The notes under the pieces: generated by a model | The model's input: the letters and a program-made list of their open reading frames with translations, nothing else | What the model was told of the DNA's origin: nothing | Databases searched by the model: none | Shown here: positions 1 to 8,220 of the stretch, piece by piece | Position numbering within the stretch: position 1 is the stretch's first letter | How the letters are laid out: the number at the start of each line of letters is the position of its first letter | Program-made: the position numbers and the translations under genes | Origin: Bacteroides sp. CAG:709 | GTDB lineage: Bacteria > Bacteroidota > Bacteroidia > Bacteroidales > UBA932 | NCBI GenBank assembly: GCA_000434935.1 | Contig: FR882157.1 | Location: 1 to 15,536, forward strand | Length of the DNA stretch: 15,536 bases | Direction: 5' to 3'

Positions 1-109
1 TATCTTGCCATTAACTGCCGGCACAACCCGGAAAATGTGAAAAATCACCGGTAAAACACCACGGATTATGTGAAACACTGACAGAATCAAAGACACAAAG
101 AGCTGATAA

Positions 110-988
110 TCAAATACCCCGCAACTCTTCCGGGAGCACCGGCATTGCGCCGTTCTGTGTGCAGACGAAGGCACTTACGGCTACGGCGTGCTTGTGGGCG
201 GTTTCGATCGGATTGCCCTTGAGGATATCGGAGACGAAGGTGGCCGTGAAGGAATCGCCGGCACCGACAGTATCAGCTACCTTGACACGGGACGTTTCGA
301 CGTATGAAGCGGTGTCGGCGGTAAAGACATGGCTGCCGACCGCGCCGCATGTGAGTATCACGATACGCAAAGAACCGTACTTTCCGATCAGTTGCCGGCA
401 GACAGATTCCGGCGAGCCGTCCAGATGGAGTAGGTCCTTGACCACCTCGACTTCCTCATCATTGAGCTTGAGGATAGTCGCACGTTCGAGATTCTGCCCG
501 ATAATCTCCCGGTTATAATATGATTGGCGCAAATTAATATCAAAGACTCGCTCGGAATCAGGAGACATTGACTCCAAAAACCGATGGATCGTAGCGCGCG
601 AGACAGGACTGCGTTGGGCCAATGAACCGAAGCACACGGCCCTCGTTTCTTTCGCCAATGCCTCCAGGGCATCAGTCCAAGGGATATTGTCCCACGCCAC
701 ATTCTCGCAGATTTCATACGAAGGAATGCCCTCGCCGGAAATCGTCACCTGCACCGTACCCGTCGGAAAAGGAACGCGCGCGATCATCGGCTCCAGTTTC
801 ACGCCTGCTAGCTGCTCAAGATATTCATCCCCAAGAGCATCATTGCCGACAGCACTTACGACAATGTTCCTCCAGCCGAATTGCCCCGCATGATATGCGA
901 AGTTTGCAGGTGCGCCACCAATCTTACGACCTTCAGGAAGGCAATCCCATAGTGCCTCGCCAATGCCCAAAATCAGATTTTTCTCCAT
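110..988 (-). CDS. PfkB-family carbohydrate kinase, fructokinase-like
   Basis: Predicted cytoplasmic ATP-dependent sugar kinase of the PfkB/ribokinase family, 292 aa, a usual length. The N-terminus reads GIGEALWD, then the sugar-binding GGAPANFA motif at residues 24-31. The C-terminal family signature DTVGAGDSF starts near residue 239, and Asp245 is the expected catalytic base, so the enzyme looks intact. The GEALWD...GGAPANFAYH pattern is typical of Bacteroidota fructokinase-like members, but the substrate (fructose or another hexose) cannot be read from sequence. An in-frame upstream start at 1030 would add 14 residues. I prefer 988 because the family fold begins immediately at MEKNLILGIGE and TAnnTTTG-like promoter motifs lie inside the longer version. 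It is divergent from the epimerase-like gene across 135 bases, which suggests shared sugar metabolism. Family assignment is firm; substrate is inference. Confidence 0.9.
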   Translation of the reverse strand: MEKNLILGIGEALWDCLPEGRKIGGAPANFAYHAGQFGWRNIVVSAVGNDALGDEYLEQLAGVKLEPMIARVPFPTGTVQVTISGEGIPSYEICENVAWDNIPWTDALEALAKETRAVCFGSLAQRSPVSRATIHRFLESMSPDSERVFDINLRQSYYNREIIGQNLERATILKLNDEEVEVVKDLLHLDGSPESVCRQLIGKYGSLRIVILTCGAVGSHVFTADTASYVETSRVKVADTVGAGDSFTATFVSDILKGNPIETAHKHAVAVSAFVCTQNGAMPVLPEELRGI

Positions 989-1017
989 CGTACAGCCAAA
1001 ATTAAATGTTCCGGCTC

Positions 1018-1025
1018 CAAAAATA
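1018..1025 (-). promoter_or_regulatory. Possible -7 element for the sugar kinase
   Basis: The minus strand reads TATTTTTG, matching the Bacteroides TAnnTTTG -7 consensus, 29 bases before the kinase start at 988. No TTTG -33 element is seen at the usual spacing. A second match, TAATTTTG, lies at 997-1004 with TTTG 23 bases further upstream, but it would give an almost leaderless mRNA. The call is weak. Confidence 0.3.
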
Positions 1026-1089
1026 AGCAAATCCCGCCAATCTCATTAACATTTTCCCATTAAAACGATATATAGCTTGAAATTTTTAC

Positions 1090-1097
1090 TAAATTTG
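1090..1097 (+). promoter_or_regulatory. Possible -7 element for the epimerase gene
   Basis: TAAATTTG fits the TAnnTTTG consensus and lies 26 bases before the ATG at 1124, a plausible distance for a short leader. No good TTTG -33 element is seen 19-21 bases upstream, so the promoter may be weak or activator dependent. Confidence 0.4.
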
Positions 1098-1123
1098 CCG
1101 GACCGACTTTCAAAACACATGAT

Positions 1124-2023
1124 ATGATAACACTGAAGAACGACATATTGTCGATTAAGGTAGACAGACACGGTGCTGAACTATGGAGCATCAGAGACCA
1201 TTCCGGAAGAGAATTCATCTGGCAGGCGGACCCTGCTTTCTGGAAACGCCATGCACCCGTGCTCTTCCCTATCGTCGGCAGCCTGTGGGACAAGAAATAT
1301 AGAGTTGACGGAAAAGAATACTCGCTGGAGCAGCATGGATTCGCCAGAGACATGGATTTCCATCTGGTTTCTTCGGACGAAAACACATTGTGGTACGAGC
1401 TCAAGTCCGATGCGGAAACATTGGCAAAATACCCTTACGCATTCACATTGAAAATCGGCTACAAGCTGACAGGCAACAAGATACAGGTAATGTGGGAAGT
1501 CAGCAACAATGACGGGAAGACAATGTATTTCCAGATTGGAGCGCACCCGGCATTCTACTATCCGGATTTCAATCCGGACACGGAGGAGAGAGGAGCATTC
1601 CGGCTTTACAAACGTGGAGAAAACGGAGAAATGAAGCCTCTGGAGACATTGAAATACATCCTCATTTCCGAAAAAGGATGCGCCGACACGGAGCATGTTT
1701 ACGAACTGGAGACACCGGAAGGGAAACTGCCATTGACAACATCCACTTTCGACCGCGACGCGCTTATCATTGAAAATCAGCAGGTTTCGAAAGTCGTTCT
1801 GGAATCCTGCGCGGGAGAACCGTTCGTATCGGTGGAGTTCGACACGCCGGCCCTGGGCATGTGGTCGCCGGCAGGACTCAATGCCCCGTTCGTATGCATT
1901 GAACCATGGTACGGTCGCTGCGACAGGAAAGGTTTCACCGGCCCGCTCGACGAAAAGGATCTTGTCAATGCTCTTGCGCCGGGACAGGTTTTCCGCTCCG
2001 GCTACACAATCGAGGTGTTCTGA
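1124..2023 (+). CDS. Aldose 1-epimerase family protein (LacX-like)
   Basis: Predicted cytoplasmic sugar mutarotase-like protein, 299 aa, the usual length of the LacX-type branch of the galactose-mutarotase superfamily. There is no signal peptide. Visible family motifs are HGFARD at residues 71-76, GAHPAF at 139-144 (the conserved His region) and CIEPWYG near 258-264, whose Glu is the likely catalytic acid/base. The protein would interconvert alpha and beta anomers of an aldose or act on a related sugar or sugar phosphate; the specificity of this branch is poorly defined. It is divergent from a PfkB-type kinase, consistent with sugar entry into central metabolism. A terminator-like hairpin follows at 2052-2087, so it is probably monocistronic and separate from the SusC operon. 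Family is confident; substrate is unknown. Confidence 0.9.
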   Translation: MITLKNDILSIKVDRHGAELWSIRDHSGREFIWQADPAFWKRHAPVLFPIVGSLWDKKYRVDGKEYSLEQHGFARDMDFHLVSSDENTLWYELKSDAETLAKYPYAFTLKIGYKLTGNKIQVMWEVSNNDGKTMYFQIGAHPAFYYPDFNPDTEERGAFRLYKRGENGEMKPLETLKYILISEKGCADTEHVYELETPEGKLPLTTSTFDRDALIIENQQVSKVVLESCAGEPFVSVEFDTPALGMWSPAGLNAPFVCIEPWYGRCDRKGFTGPLDEKDLVNALAPGQVFRSGYTIEVF

Positions 2024-2051
2024 ACCACACACCCGCACCCGTCCGAAAGCC

Positions 2052-2087
2052 GGCCGCGCATTTTGTAAAAATATCGGCCTCTTTTTT
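2052..2087 (+). terminator. Intrinsic terminator after the epimerase gene
   Basis: Outer stem GGCCG (2052-2056) pairs with CGGCC (2075-2079). An inner stem ATTTT (2060-2064) pairs with AAAAT (2068-2072) around a GTA loop. Six Ts follow at 2082-2087. The hairpin has an internal loop, so strength is uncertain, but position and T-tract fit termination of the upstream gene. Confidence 0.55.
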
Positions 2088-2174
2088 AAACAAAAAACAA
2101 CAAGCCCAATCAGGATTTACGACACTAAAAAAATACTCGGAAAAAATTTCAAGTTCAGCAATGCGAACCACCGA

Positions 2175-2245
2175 TGTTAAAGCCCGTCAGGCCGAAGGCA
2201 GGTCCCTTCCCCGAGACCCGGGATTTAGGGTGAGGGTAACGTGAA
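2175..2245 (+). repeat. GC-rich imperfect palindrome, possible intergenic repeat
   Basis: This GC-rich patch sits between AT-rich flanks. CCCTTCCCC at 2204-2212 pairs imperfectly with GGGTGAGGG at 2228-2236 (eight of nine positions, one G-T). Between them lies the palindrome CCCGGG at 2217-2222. The wording around ATTTAGGGTGAGGG resembles a class of short GC-rich palindromic intergenic repeats found in many bacterial genomes; this comparison is from memory and unverified. No coding potential is recognised. It lies just upstream of the SusC promoter, so a regulator-binding or small RNA role is also possible. Confidence 0.35.
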
Positions 2246-2273
2246 GAAAAAAGGCAGAGTTAGTAAAACGTTA

Positions 2274-2305
2274 TTTGCATAAGTCACAAAAACAAACTAT
2301 ATTTG
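2274..2305 (+). promoter_or_regulatory. Bacteroides-type promoter of the SusC operon
   Basis: TTTG at 2274-2277 and TATATTTG at 2298-2305 are separated by exactly 20 bases, a textbook match to the TTTG-N19-21-TAnnTTTG promoter of the Bacteroidota primary sigma factor. Transcription would begin near 2311-2313, giving a leader of roughly 70 bases to the start at 2381. It also rules out the upstream in-frame TTG at 2303 as a start codon. No ECF-sigma or hybrid two-component regulator gene is in the window. Confidence 0.85.
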
Positions 2306-2380
2306 CGCCGTCTGCTAATAAAAACAAACCATTTGGCAGATAAAACTATTAATCAATCACTATTATTTATGCTAAAAACG

Positions 2381-5300
2381 ATGAAGCACACATTTCTAAA
2401 ATTCTGCGCAGCACTCATTGCTTTTGCGGGGCTGAATGTGTTCTCTCCTGATGCTTATGCACAGGAAAATACCCCAGTCGGGGGAGGCGGAACCGTGTCA
2501 GGAACCGTCACAGATAGCCAAGGCCCGGTAGCCGGAGCAGCCGTAATGATCAAAGGCGGCAAAGGCGGCGTTATTACCGAAGCCGACGGAACATACTCCA
2601 TTTCAGGAGTAAAAAAAGGTAACGTCCTCATTTTCACACTCCTCGGATATGAAGATACTGAGATTACATGGAATGGCGAAGCCAAGGTAGATGTAGTTCT
2701 CAAGACTTCAAACGAACTTCTCGAAGGCACCGTAGTCACAGCACTCGGTATCAGAAGAGCTGAAAAGGCATTGAGCTACAACGTTCAGGAAGTGAAAGCT
2801 GACGAACTTCTCCGCGTGAAAGACGCGAACTTCGTCAATTCATTGAACGGTAAGGTCGCCGGTGTGACCATCAACCGCAGTTCAAGCGGTGTCGGCGGAG
2901 CGACCAGAGTCGTGATGCGTGGTGCCAAATCAATCGAAGGTGACAACAACGTCCTCTACGTGATAGACGGTATTCCACTCGTGAACACCACCCTCGGAAC
3001 AGGAAACGAAGTAATCGGCGGCACCAAGGCTACTACTGAAGGTATCGCAGACTTCAACCCTGAGGACATCGAGAGCATCTCCGTTCTTTCAGGTCCTTCA
3101 GCAGCAGCGCTTTACGGTTCATCCGCAGCGAACGGCGTCATCCTCATCACTACCAAGAAAGGCCAGGAAGGCAAGCTCAACATTTCCTTCTCTTCCACTT
3201 CTGAATTCAGCAAGGCATACATGACCCCTGAGTTCCAGAATATCTACGGAAACAAGGAAGACGCATACGAAAGCTGGGGAAACCAGCTCCAGGTCCCTGT
3301 AGATTACGACCCTAAGAAAGACTTCTTCCAGACAGGTCTAAATCTTATCAATGCACTTACGCTCACGACAGGAACGAAGCACAACCAGACCTACGCATCC
3401 ATTTCTTCTACCAATGCGAAAGGAATCGTACCTAACAACAAGTACAACAGGTTGAACCTCACATTCCGCAACACAGCTACTTTCCTGAACGACAAGCTGA
3501 CTCTCGATCTCGGAGCATCCTACGTTCACCAGACAGACCAGAACATGGTTTCACAGGGACGTTATCAGAACCCTGTGATGGCAGCTTACCTGTTCCCGAG
3601 AGGAGAAAACTGGAATGCTGTAAAATCTTTCGAAAGATACAATACCAGCCGTAACCTCTACGAGCAGTACTGGCCTATCAAGGACGATGACTTCGGACCT
3701 GACAACCCTTACTGGACCGCATACCGCGACATGTCTCCAAGCACGAAGAACCGTTATATGTTCAACGTCGGAGCTACATACAAGATTCTCGACTGGCTCA
3801 ACATTTCTGCCCGTTACCGTTTCGACGACTCAGCAATCGAGACAGAAAGAAAAGCCTACGCTTCTACCAATGTCGTCTTCACGGAAGGCTCGAACAAAGG
3901 TCTTTACGAGTGGGCAAGCTTCAAGGACCGTCAGGAATATGCTGACGCAATGCTCAACATCGACAAAGGTTTCGGACAATTCCACCTGACAGCCAACCTC
4001 GGTTACAGCTACTCCAACTATTGGTCAGCTACCAAGGGCTACAGAGGACCGCTCAAGCTCGTCCCTAACCTCTTCGCATTCGGCAACATTGACAACCCGA
4101 AGGCATCCCCTATCGAGGACGGTGGCTACAGCCGCGTACGTAACAATGCCATTTTCGGCAACCTCGAACTCGGATGGAGAAGCATGCTTTACCTCACGCT
4201 CTCCGGCAGAAATGACTGGAACTCCCGTCTGGTAAACACCGCCAACCCGTCATTCTTCTACCCTTCAGTAGGTCTTTCCGCAGTTATCTCGGAAATGGTG
4301 AACATGCCTAAATGGTTCTCTTACTTGAAGGTCCGCGGATCTTATACTGAAGTAGGTGCTCCTATTTCACGTTCAGGTCTTACCCCTGGCACCATCACCA
4401 CACCTATCAAGGGCGGTATCGCACAGGAAACAGGTATCTATCCGTTCACAGACTTCAAGGCAGAGCGCACACGTTCTTATGAGGCAGGTGCCGAACTCCG
4501 TCTCTGGAACAACCTCCGCGCACAGGTAACATACTATCACTCAAACACCTACAACCAGACCTTCCTCGGTAATCTCCCTGAGTACTCCGGGTACAAGCAG
4601 ATCTACCTGCAGGCCGGTGACGTAGAAAACCGCGGATGGGAAGCTTCCCTCGGTTATTTCAATGAATTCAAGGATTTCCGTATTTCCTCGAACCTGACAT
4701 TCTCACGCAACAAGAACGAAATCAAGAAGATGGTTCACGACTACAAGACTGACGTCAGCCTTGAGCCGATCAACATCCCTGAAGTTCTGAAAGAGAACGG
4801 TCGCGTAATCCTCAAGGAAGGCGGCAGCATCAATGATATCTACGCCAATACTTTCCTCAAGAAGGACAGCCAGGGATTTGTGGAAATCAAATCTGACGGC
4901 ACTTATACTTTGGAGAAAGGTGAGCCGGTATACCTCGGTCATACCACTCCTGACTTCACGCTCGGATGGAACAACTCCTTCTCTTGGAAGGGTCTGACAT
5001 TCAGCTTCCTTCTCAACGGCCGTTTCGGTGGCGTGGTAACTTCATCCACTGAGGCCATCCTCGACAGATTCGGAGTTTCCAAGGCTTCCGGCGATGCCCG
5101 CCTGGCAGGCGGCGCAATGCTCCCTGGACAGGGCTTGGTAGACGCAGAGACTTACTACAAGAAGATAGGTACCGGTGATTACCAGACCTCCGGCTACTAC
5201 CTCTACAGCGCCACAAACATCCGTCTCCAGGAACTCACATTGGCATACACATTCCCTAACAAGTGGTTCAAGAACGTATTGAAGGACCTCACGCTCTCCG

Positions 5301-5449
5301 TCATGGCAAACAACCCTTGGGTAATCTACTGCAAGGCACCATTCGATCCGGAGCTCACTCCTTCGACCGCCACATACGGACAGGGCAATGACTATTTCAT
5401 GCAGCCAAGCGTGAGAAGCTATGCATTCAGTCTCAAGTTTAAATTCTGA
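2381..5449 (+). CDS. susC: SusC/RagA-family TonB-dependent receptor
   Basis: Outer-membrane TonB-dependent transporter, 1022 aa, that imports oligosaccharides together with its SusD lid. From M1 at 2381: signal peptide 1-27 ending in AYA|QE; carboxypeptidase-D-regulatory-like domain at about 38-110 (VSGTVTDSQG start); TonB-box-like segment TVVTALGI at 117-124; plug domain at about 125-245 with VLYVIDGIP; and a 22-stranded-type beta-barrel to the end, closing on aromatic/basic residues (FSLKFKF). No N-terminal STN domain is present, so signalling through an anti-sigma factor is not expected. ATG at 2369 is an alternative start adding four residues; 2381 gives the cleaner signal peptide. It is the first gene of a four-gene operon, five bases before SusD. 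Ligand is inferred from neighbours (N-glycan-type oligosaccharide), not from this protein. Confidence 0.96.
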   Translation: MKHTFLKFCAALIAFAGLNVFSPDAYAQENTPVGGGGTVSGTVTDSQGPVAGAAVMIKGGKGGVITEADGTYSISGVKKGNVLIFTLLGYEDTEITWNGEAKVDVVLKTSNELLEGTVVTALGIRRAEKALSYNVQEVKADELLRVKDANFVNSLNGKVAGVTINRSSSGVGGATRVVMRGAKSIEGDNNVLYVIDGIPLVNTTLGTGNEVIGGTKATTEGIADFNPEDIESISVLSGPSAAALYGSSAANGVILITTKKGQEGKLNISFSSTSEFSKAYMTPEFQNIYGNKEDAYESWGNQLQVPVDYDPKKDFFQTGLNLINALTLTTGTKHNQTYASISSTNAKGIVPNNKYNRLNLTFRNTATFLNDKLTLDLGASYVHQTDQNMVSQGRYQNPVMAAYLFPRGENWNAVKSFERYNTSRNLYEQYWPIKDDDFGPDNPYWTAYRDMSPSTKNRYMFNVGATYKILDWLNISARYRFDDSAIETERKAYASTNVVFTEGSNKGLYEWASFKDRQEYADAMLNIDKGFGQFHLTANLGYSYSNYWSATKGYRGPLKLVPNLFAFGNIDNPKASPIEDGGYSRVRNNAIFGNLELGWRSMLYLTLSGRNDWNSRLVNTANPSFFYPSVGLSAVISEMVNMPKWFSYLKVRGSYTEVGAPISRSGLTPGTITTPIKGGIAQETGIYPFTDFKAERTRSYEAGAELRLWNNLRAQVTYYHSNTYNQTFLGNLPEYSGYKQIYLQAGDVENRGWEASLGYFNEFKDFRISSNLTFSRNKNEIKKMVHDYKTDVSLEPINIPEVLKENGRVILKEGGSINDIYANTFLKKDSQGFVEIKSDGTYTLEKGEPVYLGHTTPDFTLGWNNSFSWKGLTFSFLLNGRFGGVVTSSTEAILDRFGVSKASGDARLAGGAMLPGQGLVDAETYYKKIGTGDYQTSGYYLYSATNIRLQELTLAYTFPNKWFKNVLKDLTLSVMANNPWVIYCKAPFDPELTPSTATYGQGNDYFMQPSVRSYAFSLKFKF

Positions 5450-5454
5450 TATCA

Positions 5455-7062
5455 ATGAAAAAGAACATTATAATAAAATTCCTTGCCGGCATCTCCGTGC
5501 TTTCTCTCGCTGCATCATGCAACTACGAGGAGATCAACACGAACCCTTACGAGATGACCGATGAAATGGGAAAGATGGACGGACTTTCTCTCGGAAGTTA
5601 CATTACCACCATGGAAAGATATGTGCTTCCTGTAGGAACACAGGCCGACCGTACCGATATGATCAACGAGTATCAGATCGCATATCATCTTTCCGCAGAC
5701 TGCTGGAGCGGCTATTTCGGCCAGGACAACAACTGGGGCGGCGGAAACAACAATACGACATATTATCTCAACAACGGTTGGTTAAGTGCCACATACAAAG
5801 ACTCTTATACCAATGTCCTTCCTTCATGGAAAAAGATAAAGGCTACTTCCGAGAAGCTCAATGCCCCTGAAGTATTCGCATTGGCGGAAATTCTCAAGAT
5901 TTCATGCTGGCACAAGACCCTTGAGTCATTCGGACCTATCCCTTACACTCATGCAGGAGAGATGGCGCTCGTAATTCCTTTCGATTCGGAAAAGGATGTC
6001 TACACCGCTATGTTCAAGGACCTGAAGGCTGCCATCGAAGTCCTCACTCCGTATGCAGAGACGAACTCTACGATCGTTGCCGATTATGATGCCGTTTACG
6101 CAGGCTCTGCAAGACAGTGGGTAAAATATGCCAACTCCCTCATGCTCCGACTCGCGATGCGCATCAGATATGCTGACGAGGCAATGTCGAAGCAGTGGGT
6201 AGGAGAAGCATTGAGCCAGCACATAGGACTCATGACTGCTGCCAATGATGCTGCACAGATGAGCAAAGGCGCAGGATACGTTTTCGTGAACAACATCCAG
6301 TACCTTGCAGAGAGCTATGAAGAGTGCCGCGTGGCTACTTCCGTATATGCTTACCTGAACGGATACCACGACCCTCGTCTTGGCAAGTACATGAAGCCTA
6401 GCCCGACATATCCATCTGCATTGACCGGCTTTGACGGTGAGAAATACGCTCCGATTCCTTCAGGTACAGCCTACCCGAAAGGAACATATGCAAAAGCTGC
6501 CCTCCCTAACATGACCTCAGACACTCCTACATACTGGATGCGCACATCAGAGGTTCTCTTCCTGAAAGCAGAGGCGGCTCTCGTATGGCCTGAATTCGGT
6601 GATGCTGCCGATCTTTACAAGAAAGGTGTGGAAATGTCATTCGAAGAGAACGGTCTTTCTGCAGCAGCAGCAGATGCATATCTCACTACTTCATTCAAAC
6701 CGGAGGCTGTCAGCATTTTCAGCTACACTGCACCGGCTCCTACGGAAGCAACCACAGAGTTCAGCGGTACAACCGAACAGAAACTTGAGAAAATCATGAT
6801 CCAGAAATGGATTGCGCTTTACCCTAACGGACAGGAAGCTTGGACAGAATGGAGAAGAACAGGATATCCGGTTCTCAACCAGGTCAGAGACAACAGAGGA
6901 ACAGGATACGGTGTCACCAAAGAAGACAGAATCCGCAGAATGATGTATCCTGAAAGCTTCTATCAGTCAGAGCAGGACAAAGCGAACTATCAGGACGCTC
7001 TCTCCAAACTCGGAGGCAACGACTCGCCTACAACCCGTCTCTGGTGGGACTGCAAGAAATAA
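5455..7062 (+). CDS. susD: SusD/RagB-family nutrient-binding outer-membrane lipoprotein
   Basis: Surface lipoprotein, 535 aa, that caps the SusC barrel and binds the incoming glycan. The signal peptide ends in a lipobox LAASC, with Cys22 as the lipidated residue. The following NYEE is acidic, compatible with the Bacteroidota signal for surface exposure. The body is helix-rich and TPR-like. The C-terminal part has EAWTEWRRTGYPVL, RRMMYP and a terminal LWWDCKK, typical of the SusD-like_2 subgroup rather than classical starch SusD. This subgroup often travels with GH18 and DUF1735 proteins. It starts five bases after the SusC stop, so the two are almost certainly co-translated as a SusCD pair. 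Family is confident; the bound sugar is inference. Confidence 0.95.
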   Translation: MKKNIIIKFLAGISVLSLAASCNYEEINTNPYEMTDEMGKMDGLSLGSYITTMERYVLPVGTQADRTDMINEYQIAYHLSADCWSGYFGQDNNWGGGNNNTTYYLNNGWLSATYKDSYTNVLPSWKKIKATSEKLNAPEVFALAEILKISCWHKTLESFGPIPYTHAGEMALVIPFDSEKDVYTAMFKDLKAAIEVLTPYAETNSTIVADYDAVYAGSARQWVKYANSLMLRLAMRIRYADEAMSKQWVGEALSQHIGLMTAANDAAQMSKGAGYVFVNNIQYLAESYEECRVATSVYAYLNGYHDPRLGKYMKPSPTYPSALTGFDGEKYAPIPSGTAYPKGTYAKAALPNMTSDTPTYWMRTSEVLFLKAEAALVWPEFGDAADLYKKGVEMSFEENGLSAAAADAYLTTSFKPEAVSIFSYTAPAPTEATTEFSGTTEQKLEKIMIQKWIALYPNGQEAWTEWRRTGYPVLNQVRDNRGTGYGVTKEDRIRRMMYPESFYQSEQDKANYQDALSKLGGNDSPTTRLWWDCKK

Positions 7063-7082
7063 CAATTAATCATTGAATAATT

Positions 7083-8198
7083 ATGAACATCATAAAAAAA
7101 CTGTTATTCATCATCCCTGCCGCCGGAATGCTCGCAGTTTCCTGCACAGATGTAGAGAAAACTGAAGTTGACCACATCGGCGGATACAATACGATGAACA
7201 ATGCGGAGAGCGAGGCTTACTACGAAAACCTCCGCAACTACAAGAAAACCGGTGAGAATCACGCCCGTCCGGTAGCGTTCGGATGGTTCTCCGACTGGAA
7301 CCCTACCGGAACCCAGAGAAGAGGTTATCTCTCGTCAATTCCGGACAGCATGGATATCGTTTCCATGTGGTCAGGCGCCCCTAACAGATATGAAATCACT
7401 CCGGAGCAGAAGGCCGACAAGGAATTCGTCCAGAAGGTAAAGGGCGTCAAGTTGATGGAAGTCAGCCTCATATCCCATGTCGGTAAAGGCAGGACTCCTG
7501 CTTATATCTACGAAGATATCTACAAGAAGGCTGAGGCAGAGAACTGGCCTGACTCAAAACTTTCACAGGAAATAAAGTTCGCACGTTGGGACTTCTGGGG
7601 CTTCAAATCTCACGATTTCAGCAATAAGGAAGAACTTGACGCGGCCATCAAGAATTATGCGAAAGCATTGTGCGACAGCTTGTTCACCAGCGAGTGGGAC
7701 GGTTTCGACATCGACTGGGAGCTTGGTAGCGGTACCAACGACCATGACGGTACACTCGACAACCGCACGATCGTCGTTCTTATCAAGGAGATGGGCAAAT
7801 ATATCGGACCTGCAAGTGATCCTGAAAAGAAAGGACACAAACTGCTTTGCGTGGACGGAAGCGTCAGCTCATTGATGGGAACGGTCGACGAATACATTGA
7901 CTACTGGATCGTCCAGAACTACGGCAGAGATTGGTACTCCTTCAGCGATGCTGCTGCAGCTCCTGAGAAGATCATCATCACCGAAAACTTCGAGGCCTAT
8001 GCATTGACCGGAGGTAATCTCCTTGAACAGGCAAGGCTTATGCCGGAGAAAGGATACAAGGGCGGAGTCGGAGCATATCGTTTCCAGAAGGACTATGACA
8101 ATGCTCCTGACTACAAGTACATGCGCAAGGCTATCCAGATAAACCAGCAGGTATTCCAGAAAAGAATGAAGGAGCAGACTGGTGAAAACAAAGAATAA
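7083..8198 (+). CDS. GH18 lipoprotein, probable endo-beta-N-acetylglucosaminidase
   Basis: Predicted surface glycoside hydrolase family 18 enzyme, 371 aa, essentially a TIM-barrel catalytic domain behind a lipoprotein signal (LAVSC, Cys21). The catalytic motif DxxDxDxE is complete as DGFDIDWE at residues 206-213, with Glu213 the expected acid and Asp211 positioning the substrate acetamido group. VAFGWFSDWN near residue 61 fits the first barrel strand, and IVQNYG after the catalytic motif matches the conserved Gln/Tyr region of GH18. GH18 enzymes with SusC/SusD and DUF1735-LamG partners in Bacteroides are endo-beta-N-acetylglucosaminidases that cut the chitobiose core of N-glycans; a chitinase-like activity or a binding-only role is also possible. 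It lies 20 bases after SusD and 22 before the next gene. Family and intact active site are firm; N-glycan specificity is inference. Confidence 0.9.
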   Translation: MNIIKKLLFIIPAAGMLAVSCTDVEKTEVDHIGGYNTMNNAESEAYYENLRNYKKTGENHARPVAFGWFSDWNPTGTQRRGYLSSIPDSMDIVSMWSGAPNRYEITPEQKADKEFVQKVKGVKLMEVSLISHVGKGRTPAYIYEDIYKKAEAENWPDSKLSQEIKFARWDFWGFKSHDFSNKEELDAAIKNYAKALCDSLFTSEWDGFDIDWELGSGTNDHDGTLDNRTIVVLIKEMGKYIGPASDPEKKGHKLLCVDGSVSSLMGTVDEYIDYWIVQNYGRDWYSFSDAAAAPEKIIITENFEAYALTGGNLLEQARLMPEKGYKGGVGAYRFQKDYDNAPDYKYMRKAIQINQQVFQKRMKEQTGENKE

Positions 8199-8220
8199 CA
8201 GCAATAACCACTAACGGATT

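Larger units (their letters stand above)
2024..2380. other. Intergenic region between epimerase and SusC
   Basis: These 357 bases hold no credible gene. In order they contain the probable terminator (2052-2087), an A/T-rich stretch, the GC-rich palindromic patch (2175-2245), the SusC promoter (2274-2305) and an A/T-rich leader of about 70 bases. No tRNA, riboswitch or inverted repeat characteristic of an IS element was recognised. Confidence 0.6.

Noticed and set aside
1..54. Possible 3' end of a plus-strand gene (17 codons then TAA at 52-54)
   Set aside because: Too short to judge; no motif, and other frames also read through part of this stretch. It may be a gene tail but cannot be supported.
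989..1030. Upstream start at 1030 for the sugar kinase
   Set aside because: The added residues are not part of the PfkB fold and the stretch holds TAnnTTTG-like promoter motifs.
1181..2038. Long minus-strand open frame (285 codons) opposite the epimerase gene
   Set aside because: The opposite strand encodes a well-matched LacX-like protein; this translation is Cys/Arg-rich, with no motif or promoter.
2303..2380. TTG start at 2303 extending SusC by 26 residues
   Set aside because: The TTG is part of the -7 promoter element (2298-2305), upstream of the expected transcription start, and would bury the signal peptide.
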